Shown in pieces: positions 1 through 12,533 of a stretch of DNA of 64,000 nucleotides; the first letter of the stretch is position 1; every line of letters begins with the position of its first letter. The position numbers were made by a program, and so were the translations under genes. Origin of the DNA: Steromphala cineraria (taxonomy: Eukaryota; Mollusca; Gastropoda; Trochida; Trochidae); contig OU744721.1 of assembly GCA_916613615.1 (NCBI GenBank), positions 78,745,060 to 78,809,059 of the forward strand, given 5' to 3'. The notes under the pieces are model-generated. The model had not been told where the DNA came from and made no database searches. It saw nothing but the letters and a program-made list of their open reading frames with translations.

Positions 1-3000
1 GAAGAACTGGAGAACCACGGAGTCCAGCAACAGAAGAAGATTAAAGAACTCACTGTGAGTTTTGAACCATATTTATAAATTCCTTTGACAAAGGAAAATA
101 GTTTACATAAAAGGATTCGAATAGATATTCCAATTCCATCCAAAAATAAGGGGTTGCTGAAATAATTCACTCAATTGTTTTTTAAAAATCCATTGCTTCT
201 CATCATTTTGAAATATGTGTTCACAATTGTAAATTTCATTGCAGCACAATCTTGAAGAATGCGAGGAACAATTGGAAGCTGAGAGACAGACAAGATCAAA
301 GGTTTGTTGCAGCGACTTGTTATGTAATGATTTAATTCGATCCAATTAAACAGTGATACTTTAAAACACGAGTAAAAACTTTTCAATGGAAGTAAATAAT
401 GTAATTGTTCTGATCTCTATACAGGTGGAGAAGCAGAGGTCGCAGTTTGCTGACGATTTGGATGACATGGCCCAAGATCTAGAACAAGCAAACTCTACTA
501 TTGCCTCACAGGTAACTTGAAGCACATGTCAATCACTCCATTTGTCAATGTGAAATGTGAAGTGGAAGATCACATTTTCAAAGGCCAATCAACATGTTGA
601 ATTAATAGGGATAATGTCTGAAATAAAACTCAATATTATGAAGCTCATCATCGAACTTATAAGCAACTACCACCACCCAAATAATTCACAAGAACCACCA
701 AACTTATCAAACTCCTTAATTGTCTTTTCATACAGGGTTTTTGCCTATGATACATATTTCTCACTTATCAAATATTTGCTCCACAGACTGACAGCCTGAA
801 GAAGCGAGAGATGGATTGTCAGAAGCTGAAGCAGGAGATGGAAGAAGCTTCCTCCAGCCACGACGCTCAGTTGGCTGCAATCCGTAAGAAGCAGAAGGAC
901 GCCATGGAGGAGATGACAGAACAGATGGAGCAGCTCATGAAGGTCAAGGCTAGGTGAGTGACTAAATAACTCATCGCCCATATACTGTTTTCAACAATCG
1001 AAAGATATTTCATAATTGATAATACCAATAACCTTATAGAATTAGAGTTTACCAAAAGTTAAACCAAGTTTTACATTGTGAAATATTTTGTCTTTTTGTT
1101 TCAGACTTGAAAAAGAGAAGAAACAAATGAACAATGAAATGTGTGATCTTCAGGAAGAGATGCAACTTGCAAAGAAAAATAAGGTTTGTTAAGACGCCAT
1201 CCTAAAGACAACTTCTATATTTGTGTAACTTACAGAGAATGTCATTAATCTAAAACCACTTAATCAAATTATTTTTTTTTATCTATGTTTCCAGGGCGGG
1301 TGTTCGGACGTTATGTCCAAGCAGATGCAGTCTCAGCTGGCTGACCTCAATGCTCAGATCGACGACAGCTCCCGTCAGATCGGAGAGCTGCAGATTGAGA
1401 AGAACAGACTGATGACTGAGTCTGTTGATCTGGCCCGTCAGCTTGAGGAGGCTGAACACAAACTCAACAAGATGAACAAGGAAAAATCAGCTGCCTGTGT
1501 GCAGATGGAGGAAATCAGCCGTTCCTGCGATGAGGAACAGAGAGTGAGTATTCTCAGAATTTAAGTTATGCATGGAAGTCTATTATAAACCAAAGTTACA
1601 TTACCTATGACAATCTAGATAAAGTAGCCTCATGAAAGAATCTAACAAATGCATAATTCAAGGTATATAATTTATCAGACTAGTCCTTCAACAAGAATCG
1701 CAACTTCTATTTTAGATCCGGCAGAGATCTCAAACGGAGATGAGGAACATGAAGACTGACATGGACTCTCTCAAGGAGCAACTGATGGAGGAGCAGGAGG
1801 CTCGTGCAGCTCTACAGCGCCAACTCTCCAAGACCAACCAGGAGATGCTTCAGTGGAGATGCAAATATGAGACTGAAGGCATGACCAGAGTCGATGAGCT
1901 GGAGGAAGCAAAGTAAGTAACTGTCATAGATATATATATATATATATACATCTGTATAAACCCTAATGTCTTTATTTCTGTCTGCAAAATCATTTAAAAT
2001 AGAGTTTTGAGGTGTCGAATAGAAGTATGTGACTAAACTGATGGATTTATAATAATAATAATAATAATAATAATTAGTTTATATAGCCCCTAATTCCAGC
2101 TAGGAGAAGCTGCTCAACGGTGCTTCACAGAAGTAGTGAGGGTTAAAAAAATTCTTTTTTTTTTTTAAATGGTTAAAATAAAAGTTATGTAAACATACAA
2201 TGGACTGGTCAATATGTATAAAATCATATACAATCATTCATCTAGATTATTATACTTTGTTACAGACGTCGTCTCCAGATGAGATTGAGTGAAGCCGAGC
2301 AGAACCTTGCAACTGCATACACTAAATTCACCAGCCTGGAAACTTCCAAAGCAAAAATGGTAAAATGATTGCATCACATTTCCGAAAAATCTAATTTTCA
2401 AAATATTACAAATTTGTCAAATAATGATAATTTCGGTTTACCTCAAATCATTACTGTTCATCAGGTGATTACCGAATAAATAAATAATTCACTTCAGATC
2501 CACGACCTTGAGGTTGAGCTTGAGAGGGAACAGATGAGGAATGGGGATACTATCAAAATGAGTCGCCAACATGAACGCCGTGTGAAGGAGATGAGCTACC
2601 AGGTTGATGAGAACAAGAAGACGATTGACAGACTGCAGGACATCATCGACAAGCAGAACGCTCAGATGAAGACTTTGAAAACTCAGGCTGAGGATGCGGT
2701 AATAAGATAAATTAATATTAACTGCCACTTGCCACGATTTTTTCAGCCAATTCAGTACTGAACAAGAGAAAACTTTATGTCATACTAGCAAGTTTCTCAT
2801 TAAAATTTCTGATACTATACATGTATAAGGACACCAGATAGTATGATTTCGAGTATTTCATGAAAGTTACATCATTATCTGTCCCATATACATACACATG
2901 TATAATTTTATTCAATTTTGACTCACACTTAATGTTTCTCGAGAACCCATGAATACACAAATCTCCTACCTTTTCATACACATTTTAAATTTAAATTTAA

Positions 3001-3165
3001 AATTTTTCACATTAGGAAAACAATGCTTCAATCAACATGTCCAAGTACCGCAAGATGAAGCAGGAACTGGATGAAGCTCAGAGCAGAGCTGATGAGACGG
3101 TGGACACCTGGAGGAGCAAGAGCAGAAGCATGTACACCAGCATGTACACTGATGGATCTTACTAG
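1..3165 (+). CDS. MHC-A: 3' part of a muscle-type myosin heavy chain gene (short-rod family)
   Basis: Ten exons encode the C-terminal 444 residues of a myosin II rod: 1-54, 245-301, 425-511, 787-953, 1105-1183, 1295-1543, 1716-1912, 2266-2359, 2498-2698 and 3016-3165 (TAG). All junctions are GT-AG and stay in frame. The product is an uninterrupted heptad coiled coil with no head in view, because the gene enters from the left window edge inside a rod exon. It aligns exon by exon with the second gene of this window. It lacks the same large internal block of light meromyosin: the exon ending in KAKM (2359) joins directly to IHDLEVELE (2498). It ends in the tailpiece [12 protein letters not shown]. 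Family knowledge: such rods pair and assemble into thick filaments. Assignment is firm; fibre type and expression are unknown. Confidence 0.93.
2050..2135 (-). repeat. SINE 3'-tail fragment with (AAT)n in an MHC-A intron
   Basis: An (AAT)n run at 2050-2074 is followed by the reverse complement of a typical SINE 3' end: read on the minus strand, a gcaccgttgagcag-like block runs into ggggctatataaac and then the ATT repeat. Only the tail is visible and no tRNA-like head is present. It sits in the intron between the exons ending 1912 and starting 2266. The family was not identified. Confidence 0.5.
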
Positions 3166-3331
3166 ACTGAAGCTTTCAGTTGACATCAGATGGCGGAATT
3201 AGGACAAGGACATACATTGTACTGTTTCTGTAAATACACATTTTCTGAGGAACAGTTTCGAGTTTTTGACAAAACTCTAGTATAATTATTCTTATTTAAA
3301 GTATTTATTGAATCTCATTCTTCTTGTCTTG

Positions 3332-3337
3332 AATAAA
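3332..3337 (+). terminator. Poly(A) signal of MHC-A
   Basis: An AATAAA hexamer lies 167 bp after the stop codon in a T-rich, G-poor context. The neighbouring gene MHC-B has the same arrangement at 152 bp, so this is the likely cleavage and polyadenylation signal. Confidence 0.7.
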
Positions 3338-3339
3338 CC

Positions 3340-4800
3340 GATCTGCAAGCAACTGGTGTCTTTGTTGATGCATTTATCACTTTTTTCATTATTGTACACG
3401 AGTTAGAGCGATGGAATACAAATGAGAAATGGGTCAAGAAACATTTAATTGTTATGAACTGAAAACTGGCCTAATGCTTTGAACACTTTTTGGTTACAGC
3501 ATTATGTAAACAAACCTGTACATTAACATTGTAAACAAAAGTAAAAAGGCTCAAATTCCACTCTATGCTTGACAATTCAAGAAATACTACAACCACATTC
3601 TCACTCTTAAAATTACTTTTCACTACAAAAAGTGATTTAAGGTGACTCATAATGAATGAATCAACAGTGTTTCTTATTGAGAAGTCACGACTTGAAAGTA
3701 ACAGTGCCATGTTCAAGGCTTATACAAAAACAATCAACAACATGATTGAATAGAAGAATGATGTTAATCATAGCTATTAAGATAGAACGCAAAGATATCG
3801 ATTATGCATGGCATATAAATTAGGTAATGTTTTAGCAGATACATCACCAACGGATGCAATTGAACTGTCTTGATACAGTTAATTAATGAGGTATAAAGTT
3901 ATAAGGGTACTCTTTGCAGAAATGTAAATTATTGTTCTATTAACAACTGGTTTGGTACAAAATAAAGACTTTCATAAAAATCTTAGCGTTATGAAGAAGA
4001 ATATACATTTTGTATGTCATGCAACGCAGTCCAATAACACATACAATATGATTTTGCGATTGACATCTTAATGAGATAAAAAAGATGAACATTTGGAATA
4101 GGCTTTTGAATTTTGTTTCTATTCAAAAACATGTCTTATATCTAACAAAAACAATGTTTTAAGATCAATATAGATCATTTGGTTTTGGAATGTATTACAA
4201 AGAGCAAACGTTGTTTACAGAGAAATGAATGCGATTATCCACAACCACCATACCTGAAAAGGCGGACATTCACCAGTTCAACTCTTGTTATATATATGTT
4301 GAAGTTCTTGTCTCTGTGATTTCATGTTCAAATATTCAACTCAAGCTAATGTGTGGTAAAAGTGAAACTAAATTCACAGGCATTGGTTTATATAAAAAAT
4401 AGGAAATTTTGCATTACATTAACAGTAATAAAGACATTCAAATACAGAAAGGATTTTATCGTTTATATTCAGATTGAAGGCATTTGACCTCAGTCAAGTT
4501 ATAAATCACAGTTTATTTCTATTCCTCTTTAAGAAAACAAATTACTTATATTTTTCTTTAACTCAGTCATGATATTTGTCAAAATACCACATTGCTCTTT
4601 AAGTACAAATTAACTCATTGGACTTGAATATTCATTAAACAAACTTTCACACAGAACCTAAAGATATTGAATCCCGACACAGTCAATACTGCTCCATAAG
4701 ATGAAAATTAAACATCGTTCGGCAACAAAACGGAAAATTACAACTAAAATAATGCACACAATGCTTCGGCCCCAATGGATAAACATAGAATCATTGTGAT
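3340..4800. other. Intergenic, no recognised content
   Basis: AT-rich sequence between the MHC-A poly(A) signal and the first dispersed repeat. I see no spliceable coding exons, RNA gene or clear transposon ends here. Confidence 0.5.
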
Positions 4801-4814
4801 TTTATGGTTGTTCA

Positions 4815-6210
4815 TAATATGAATATATTTTTATCATACAATGGATAGTGTTCTCGGCATAATAAAGCCAACGGATATTTTCGATATCCGTTGGGGTCAT
4901 ATACGGATAGAGATGCAAATTACAAAGGTCAAGGTCGGAACTTCCTTCGAAAATTCCGATGACGTCAAAAGCGTTAATATTTTGAACGCCTTTGGTAAAT
5001 GGGAGAGACATGAACATATAAATGAGACAATGCATAGAGATTAATTTAAGAAACATCAACAACACTGTATGGTTCTTCTATGTATGACTTAGCAGTGCAA
5101 AAACACTGCCATCGTGAGTAGAATGGACCGACCGAACAGTTTTTCTCACAGGTACCAAAGGCAGTTCAAGATTAATGTGAAACCACTTCATTTATCGTTC
5201 TTCAGTGTTCTTTATTTTAGGCTTGTTTAGTTTGGATTAGAGACTGCATAGCCTAACTTCTAGTTTAGCTCTCCGTTTATGCGGGTTGTAACGCAAGCTG
5301 CTATTGCAACTTAGCCGAAGGGAAGCAACTCTTGCCCCTAATTAAGTGAGATAGGCTCGCCCTCTTTGTTACTGGAAGGTGATAGAACGTGTGTTCGAAT
5401 CCGCCAAAGACACGTTTAAATGTTTTTAATTTTAAAATCGTCGTTTTTTATAGTACTTTGAAATGTTAAAACGTTGGAGTTGTGACTTAATAACTTGCAC
5501 GGTATTTAAAGGCATTCAAAAGGAGGAATTATATTTTGTCAATTCACTGTCGCAGCCATTACGCCGTTCATTTGCATATATCAATGCGCGCATCTTTTAA
5601 AAACGATGTCAACTATCAACATGGTATTTTCATGCATTTTTGTCGAATCAAATTTAAAATGCCATTGTATGATAAAGAAGTTGTCATGTTCGTGTGTTTT
5701 GGGATCGCCAAGGCTCGCAAAATACAATGTTTATTCCTAATGCAGGATATTTACGATCCCAAAACTCACTCTAATGATAACCTCTATATATATACACAGT
5801 AACTCAATGGCAAAAGAAACTTATCATCCGAATTAATTACCCTAATGAGAGAACAAAAGCCAAATCTTTAAGTGGTCTCCTGGTAAAATATGTTCATAAG
5901 ACAATTTAGAGCATTGCCCATGACGTCATTTAGAGATTGTGTTCTTGGTGGTCTCAAGCTCACATTAGCCTTCATGCTGCAAAGAGGCAGTTTGTTGGGT
6001 TTTCTTTTCAGGTCGTCGACTATCCCCAACTCTGCTTTATTACAATATATTGTCAATGTAAATGCATTTATCATATAATGGAGGGTGTTATCGATGCAAT
6101 AAAGCTATCTGATAAACTTGGTATCCGATTGGCCTGAAAATGTGATAAAGATGCAAATAAGGTCAAACCACGAACTATTTTCTCAAAACTCCATGCATTT
6201 CATGCGAGTC
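4815..6210. repeat. Degenerate dispersed-repeat block
   Basis: Two stretches, about 4820-4960 and 6050-6200, share blocks such as tttatcat(a)caatgga, aataaagc and agatgcaaat followed by aaggtcaa. A second repeat type at 5640-5810 shares motifs with the hairpin element at 6976-7157: cgataaagaa-like, ggctcgcaaaata and the tgtttattcct region. A palindrome, ccaacggatat/atatccgttgg, lies at 4870-4895. These look like old copies of one or two miniature element families. Boundaries are uncertain and no coding capacity is visible. Confidence 0.45.
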
Positions 6211-6975
6211 CTAAACCGGTCGCTAACCATTGATAACGTGATCGGGAGTTTTCAGGTCGTGTTTTTCTGTATTTTTTTTTTTATCGAATAAAAATTCGTA
6301 AACAAAATCCGTCAGTGTAAATTTATTTGTCACGTATTCCTATTTTAGGAATATCTTGGGTATCGAAGCATTTTAAGTTGTCTCATCGTGCGTTTACACC
6401 AACGAATATAACAATATCGGCCATCGAACAAATATGTGCATCAATTTCGAGCAGTAGGCCCAAACAGTTACCAACTTATCATACAAAAAAAATCATATTC
6501 TAGTGATAGTACACATTATCTAGTAGCATAGTAACAAACGTAACAAACCCACCTTAGCAAACAATCGGCGTTTAGTCTAAGGATACCGTAACTGAACTTT
6601 CGTAACTACAATGACAATGCAGCTTTACAAAATGCAGTTAGAGTTACTTCCCCTGTCGTAGCGACGTTGACAAGTGGTCCATATCAATTTGTGGTATATA
6701 GAGAAAAAAATTTGCTTGTGCACATGAAATCAGAAATAAAATGTTTATAGATTGTAGAAGACCTTTCTATCACTATGAAAAAATCCTTTCATGAAGGAAT
6801 ATTTGTAGACAGTTCACAACTGTATATCGCGGACAATATGACCTTTACCTTGGTGTGTTGTGAAAAAAATTACTCCGCAAAATCTAGGTCAAACGTATTT
6901 TTAGAAGGAATCATATTTTTGTTTAAGCCCTTTTATTTCAAAATGACATTATACGATAAAGAAATTAAATATAAT

Positions 6976-7157
6976 AAATATTTGCATTGCAATACATAGA
7001 GATTATTAACCGAGTGTGTTTCCGTATCATTTATATCATATAATAGGAATAAAAGGCCAAAGGTTCGCAAAATAAATTGTTTGTTCCTATTATATGATAT
7101 TAATGATACGGAAACACACTCGGTTAATAATCTCTATGTATTGCAATGCAAATATTT
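6976..7157. mobile_element. Near-perfect long hairpin (foldback MITE-like element)
   Basis: Arms 6976-7049 and 7084-7157 are inverted copies matching at 73 of 74 positions, separated by a 34-nt loop containing ggccaaaggttcgcaaaata. A decayed relative lies at about 5640-5810. It has no ORF. The near-identity of the arms indicates recent origin or correction. It could also be read as a hairpin-RNA precursor, but nothing shows transcription. Confidence 0.75.
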
Positions 7158-7159
7158 GT

Positions 7160-9166
7160 AAAGTATTAAAGCTCGACCTCTGAAGATGGTCGGAAGTGTT
7201 ATTTATTGTATAAAAACAGCGATCACAGTGGTGATTTCATCTTTTTGTAACATACGAATTCATGCACTTTGTATTTACGTCAATGTTACTCCTATCATCC
7301 ATATAAGTAATGTTATAATTTTATTACAAAAACACTATGCTTCCTTTGAGATCACGTCTTGGTTATTAGAAAATCAGTTAACTTCTGTATATGTTCATAT
7401 CAATGTCGATTAAACTTGTATTTTTTCCTTAATTTCCCGCGAAATTTGCATGCGTCCGGTCAGCCAAAACGCCAACAAACGCCGCCAATTTGTAAATAGT
7501 GGGTGTACGCGTCCAATGTCGTCCAATGTCTTGAAAATAGATACAGCGTGGCGCTAATTTAGTCATCGTGACATTGCGCGTTGACGTCCAAAGACGATGC
7601 GACGATGAAGTATCTCTGTCACTTCTACATCTAACATGATTACTTCTTATTAACCAATTGAGAGGGAGATTAGAAGTAAAGTATGTTAACCCTTTAGTAA
7701 ACTTTATTTTCTTTTGAATAATTGCCAATCACTGTAGATCCGAAAAATTCAGTTTTGGTAGAAAGATAAAAAATCATAAATTCAGTTTTTGCACTCGGTT
7801 ATTCTAAGACGTTTCATATTTTGAAAAACAAATCTTGAGCGCTTTGAGCACATTGTGGAATGGAGAAATGCGCAATTCAAGTACTATATTGTTATTATTT
7901 ATTATTGAACATAAAACAATGTGTGATACATGTAAAATTTACAAAGATCGTAGTTATATTTCCTCGAATTTTACCAATATCCCGCTATAAATAGAAATAA
8001 TTTTTCACGGTCGATTTTCATCAGGTTGGAAGCGAAATTCAATTACGATTTAGATATTGTCACCAAATGATGAGACGTCCTTAGTCGAAAAATCAATGTT
8101 CAAAAATTAATTATGGTTAGGCGTACAGCATCATTAATCATATATGATTGAACATTACGGATCCAGTTGTGAATTCTTTACGTTGTGAACAAAATTTTTA
8201 ACGGTATCAAATCGACACAGAAGACAGACAAGATGAATATTAAACATAGATTTAGTTTGTGATTTGAAATGATAAGTCCTCGCGGTCTGATGGAGCCGTC
8301 ATGTATGGGAACCGATTTTGATATACAATAAGTATGAATCATATGATATGTTTCAAACTATACGTTTATTTACAGGTCCGATATTGAGAAGGAAATAGAG
8401 CCTCAAAATTAACCGCCAATCAACGAATGACAACTCATATTTACGTTTCATTTCAGAGGTGTTTGCTTTGGGCTCTACTTTATATATATTTTGTTAATAA
8501 ACTTACATACGTTTACAATGTTCTGCCATCACCAAAATTATACATAATGGCATCAAACTGACTGTAATGTTTCCGTAGGTCAATGTATTAGTCAGTTATT
8601 TGCCATTGCGCCACCTGCATTTTTTCATACGGAGGCCGACAATTCCAGGTTTAAATGTTGTTTATCATTTTGACTAAATTATTCTATCGAAGTGAGCTTA
8701 CCAATGCAAACAACTTTGAAGATGTTACTTACCAAAAACAAAAAGAATTATTAAATCATATTTTAGACTTTCGAAACCAGATTGCTGCGACACAGCAGAT
8801 CTCAAACCCTTTGTCTGAAAGTGGCATTTGAATTAATCTACGTTTATGCCATATATGATTTACTCTTCGTAACTTTTAGAAAATGATAAAGAGATATATG
8901 AATTTTAACACTTAAGTATGCTAAGAAAATGTATTTCGTTTAGGCCATGAAATTAAAGCGCCCATGCAGTCGGTGCGCCGTTGTTGCATATAAATCAATC
9001 ATAAAGTTTGCTAGACTTCAACGTCAAAGACTTCAAATTTGATCTTTTACCCATATTATACCCTGCACCCAGTACAAAAAGGAATAATTTAGTAGTTCAT
9101 GCCATAACTATTTTTTATCTTTTGGACCGCATGTTAAGCGATATTTACGCTTATCAACATATATAT
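7160..9166. other. Intergenic, no recognised content
   Basis: AT-rich sequence without convincing exons. The longest open stretch (99 codons, minus strand, 7429-7728) has low-complexity-like composition, no recognisable domain and no partner exon. Confidence 0.45.
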
Positions 9167-9411
9167 TGTGGCGTGGTGGCCACGAACCCCGTAGAGGGTT
9201 ATTAATAGCAGTATCGTTCTGTAAAGAGAAAACATCGCCCGACTTCTTTGAACGCCATTTTATTAACCAAGACCAAGGGCGCATAACTCTCGTTCCCACA
9301 AGGGAGGTAATTTAAGGTTAAGCAAGTTGAATTAACGGTTGTCTCCCTTAGACCAATAGAAATAGTGTAAATGTAAAATACATAGAATATGTCAAATATC
9401 TCTACGCCACA
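9167..9411 (-). repeat. 3' LTR of a Ty3-type retrotransposon
   Basis: This 245-bp direct repeat starts tgtggcgt and ends acgccaca, and is copied at 11420-11664 with only two differences by eye. It is the 3' LTR because the element's coding remains read on the minus strand. A purine-rich tract on that strand (complement of 9412-9426, AAAAGTGGAGGGTGA) abuts it, as expected for a polypurine tract. AT-rich direct repeats (atatat) flank the element on both sides. Confidence 0.85.
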
Positions 9412-10590
9412 TCACCCTCCACTTTTAAAAAGTGAGAACCACTCGAACGATAGAAATTGAGACAATTTTGCTGTTGATAAAAGAAATATGTTAAATATCA
9501 ACATAGTATATTTACTCCAGGAAGAACAAAAAAAAATCTGTTTATATATAAATAAGAGTGAGAGGTGACATAGAAATTTACAGCATCATGTCATGATGTT
9601 CTGGGCATGAATCAGAATATCATCACATAATTAATGACAGTACCAAGCCATTCATATTTGACATTAAAATAAAATATTTTCTGATGAAACCAAGTGTTAA
9701 ACATCAACACTTTAAACCACTAATACCAACATTGGTTATTTTGAAAAAGAAAACAACCTAGCTTATGCAAAAATGATTATTGAATATGCAATATATGTGT
9801 GCTTAGGCTAATATACTTTAGTACTTTGTGAAATATTGATAAGTCTCTAGAATAAATATCAATTTAAGTACATAAGATGTATTCCTGTGAAAATCCTAAA
9901 AATGCTTCACAACTTCATCATGTAATTTTAATACATGATATCAAACACCATTTCAAAAACTTTAAATTTTACAATATTGTGTGCCTTCATTAAAAGATTT
10001 AGGTGAACAAATTGTTAGTACCTGAGTAAATCTGAAAAATATATAATATTATCAGTTCAGTACAACAAAAATATACCTGTGAATATTCTTAAAATGTTCA
10101 CACTCTTTCAAAAACATCTGAAATAAAACAGAACAGTGAAAACACCAAGTCTAACCACAACATGATGGTTACTTCATAAGATAGCATTTCTATTAAAAGA
10201 TTTTGACAAATATATTGATGTGACTTATGTAAATTTTGATAATAATCATAGTTTAAGTACACCAATAATATTCCAGTGAATATTCTTCAAATATGAATAC
10301 TTATACAGATGATCATCTCTTAAAGGTACAGTACCCTGTAAACACTTCAATTGTTGTGCACATCAATAATAACTAGAAACATCATTTATCAGTGTGTCAT
10401 GAAAAACCTAACACTGAAACAAATATAATTGTCAACTCTAAAATTTAACTACAAAAACCTTAAACAAGTAAACTGGAACAATAAATTTACTTGCTAACAA
10501 GTAGACAATTTTATACTTTTCACATTCATTTTCTCTGACTTTGATTGTCAGTTGGAATCTTTGAGTGTGTATCTTGCACTAAAGTTTGAC
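9412..10590 (-). other. Non-coding 3' region of the LTR element with diverged internal repeats
   Basis: About 1.2 kb between the broken integrase frame and the 3' LTR. It has no ORF. Blocks near 9865, 10057 and 10254 resemble each other: a gtaca..., then cc(t/a)gtgaa(t/a)att-like, then ctt/aaaatg series with about 195-bp spacing. This suggests a small tandem array in the element's 3' untranslated region. Confidence 0.45.
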
Positions 10591-10599
10591 AAGTGGGAG

Positions 10600-11490
10600 T
10601 CAGGTCCTCAAAAGCAACCCATGAATTTTGCTTGCTTTCAAATTCAGCCATTTCACCCTATAAAACCACTTGTTCTGACAATATTTCTTTCTCAAAATTT
10701 TCTCAATGGAGTAGTATTGAGTCGGATGCTCATCTTGGGAGTCTGACTGGGTAGCATTATCTCCAGTTTGACTAGAATCATACTCAGGTGTGTCTATTTG
10801 TGGCGTGTCTGCCACTTCATCCTCATGGAGGACACAGGGCTCCAGACTGTCCTCATTCGGTGGCGGCGTTGGGTCATCAGGCTGGGTCGCTCTCAGATAC
10901 CCATGCTTCAGTCGATTAATATGGACTCTGTTCCGAACTAACCGACCGTCTCTTTTTCTTCGTAATTTCATGTGAATGTTCGAAAGTTTTTCGACAATAT
11001 AGTATGGCCCAGCCCAGGGTCTGGCAAGTTTTCTTGACTGACCTGAGACTAAAACAGGCTTGTACAGGAACACAGTGTCTCCAACACAGAAATTGACTTG
11101 ATGTTCATGTACCTTAGATTTCTCACTCATGGCTTCCTTCCTATCAGACAGTGTTTGAATCACAACTTTTCGCGACATTTCGACAGCCTCCATTAAGGGA
11201 ATCACATATGAAGCTGCAGTTTTGGGTACTTCAAGACTGGGAAGGTTAATGTCCATGAATGTTCTTGGGTGGCGGCCATGGCACCTTGAATTCTGATAAC
11301 CACGTGACAGCATTCTCACAAGACATGGCATGAAATGTCTTTAATCTGACGCCTGCGGAAGCATTATTGTCAATTTGTGTTGCAATTTGTACCGGGGAAC
11401 GTACTGCATCTCCACCATATGTGGCGTGGGGGCAACGAACCCCGTAGAGGGTTATTAATAGCAGTATCGTTCTGTAAAGAGAAAACATCG
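10600..11490 (-). pseudogene. Remnant gag-pol of a Ty3/chromodomain-type LTR retrotransposon
   Basis: Read on the minus strand, an open segment begins just inside the 5' LTR with a gag-like stretch (KTFHAMSCENAVTWLSEF, near 11300). At about 11250-11270 the sequence jumps to the C-terminal part of an integrase. Typical features follow: GDTVFLYKP, then a GPYYIVEKLS core (GPY/F motif), RNRVHINRLK, an acidic linker and a chromodomain-like YSIEKILRKK...WFYRVKWLN. The frame breaks near 10610-10630; the next frame continues with SWVAFEDLTP. Protease, reverse transcriptase, RNase H and the integrase catalytic core are absent, so the copy is an internally deleted, non-autonomous derivative. Confidence 0.8.
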
Positions 11491-11664
11491 CCCGACTTCT
11501 TTGAACGCCATTTTATTAACCAAGACCAAGGGCGCATAACTCTCGTTCCCACAAGGGAGGTAATTTAAGGTTAAGCAAGTTGAATTAACGGTTGTCTCCC
11601 TTAGACCAATAGAAATAGTGTAAATGTAAAATACATAGAATATGTCAAATATCTCTACGCCACA
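11420..11664 (-). repeat. 5' LTR of the Ty3-type retrotransposon
   Basis: Second copy of the 245-bp LTR, differing from the 9167-9411 copy at two positions near its tgtggcgt start. Directly inside it on the minus strand is TGGTGGAGATGC, a candidate tRNA primer-binding site; the tRNA was not identified. Near-identity of the LTRs implies a young insertion. Confidence 0.85.
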
Positions 11665-12533
11665 ATATATTCAATAATGCCCTGACGTTGATGATATAAT
11701 AGCATACAAATAAATCGAATATCAGAAAACAAATTCCATTATATATATATATAAATATATGTAAAAAAACACTGAATTAAAACTATGTGTTAAAATATAT
11801 CTTGGACATAAAAATTAATCATCATGAAGTTGATCGGAGGACGATAAGTTGTTTATTTGTGGCCCACTTGCTTGTCTTCTTGACATCGTGTCGGTACAAT
11901 GGCATTGACAAACAATTCCGTACGAGAAAAATGTAGCCATTATGTTATTCGTAATACCAGATAAATTAACAACCTAAAATATTAATCGAGCAGAACAATG
12001 TTTATAATCTTGCCACCATATGAAATACACAACGCAAAATCTTTCATCCCCATGTATTATGTGAAAAGGATTGGTAATATTATTGGTGCATATAGTCCTA
12101 TTTCAATGTTCTTTAATTTGGTCAATATGGCACAGAATGAAGGAGCAAGAACTTTTGGCCCAAGATACTAAAAAACTGTAACGTAAATGGTCATTGCGGC
12201 GCTGATACGCCCGTTAAGATGTTGTCTTTAAAACTCACTTAAGTGTCCATGTGAATCATTTACTCATCAATGTAAGTGGAAATGACAAAAGTGTTAAAAC
12301 ATATTGTTCCGTTTTCTGCAGGACATGTCAACTTTTAAATTCAACTGGGGATTAGTTGCCCTAATACCGCGGGAAAAACACGAGCAAATGTGGGATAATT
12401 GACAGAATGGGTGAGTGAGTTAGTGAGTTAGGGTTTAACGTGTTTCAGCAATTTTTCAGAACCATTCAAACATGGCGCGTCCGACGCTTTTACATCATGA
12501 ACATTTTAAATTGAGGCAGCAGCTTTGATTATG
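11665..12533. other. Intergenic, with short GTGA-type repeat
   Basis: No gene seen. A gtgagtgagttagtgagt run at 12411-12428, followed by agggtttaacg, resembles dispersed repeats common in gastropod genomes. That resemblance is recalled, not tested. Confidence 0.35.

Noticed and set aside
5330..5410. tRNA-like B box (gtgttcgaatccgcc)
   Set aside because: No matching box A at the right distance and no acceptor-stem pairing; probably a decayed SINE scrap.
7429..7728. 99-codon ORF on the minus strand
   Set aside because: No recognisable domain, no splice partners, and composition like the surrounding non-coding sequence.
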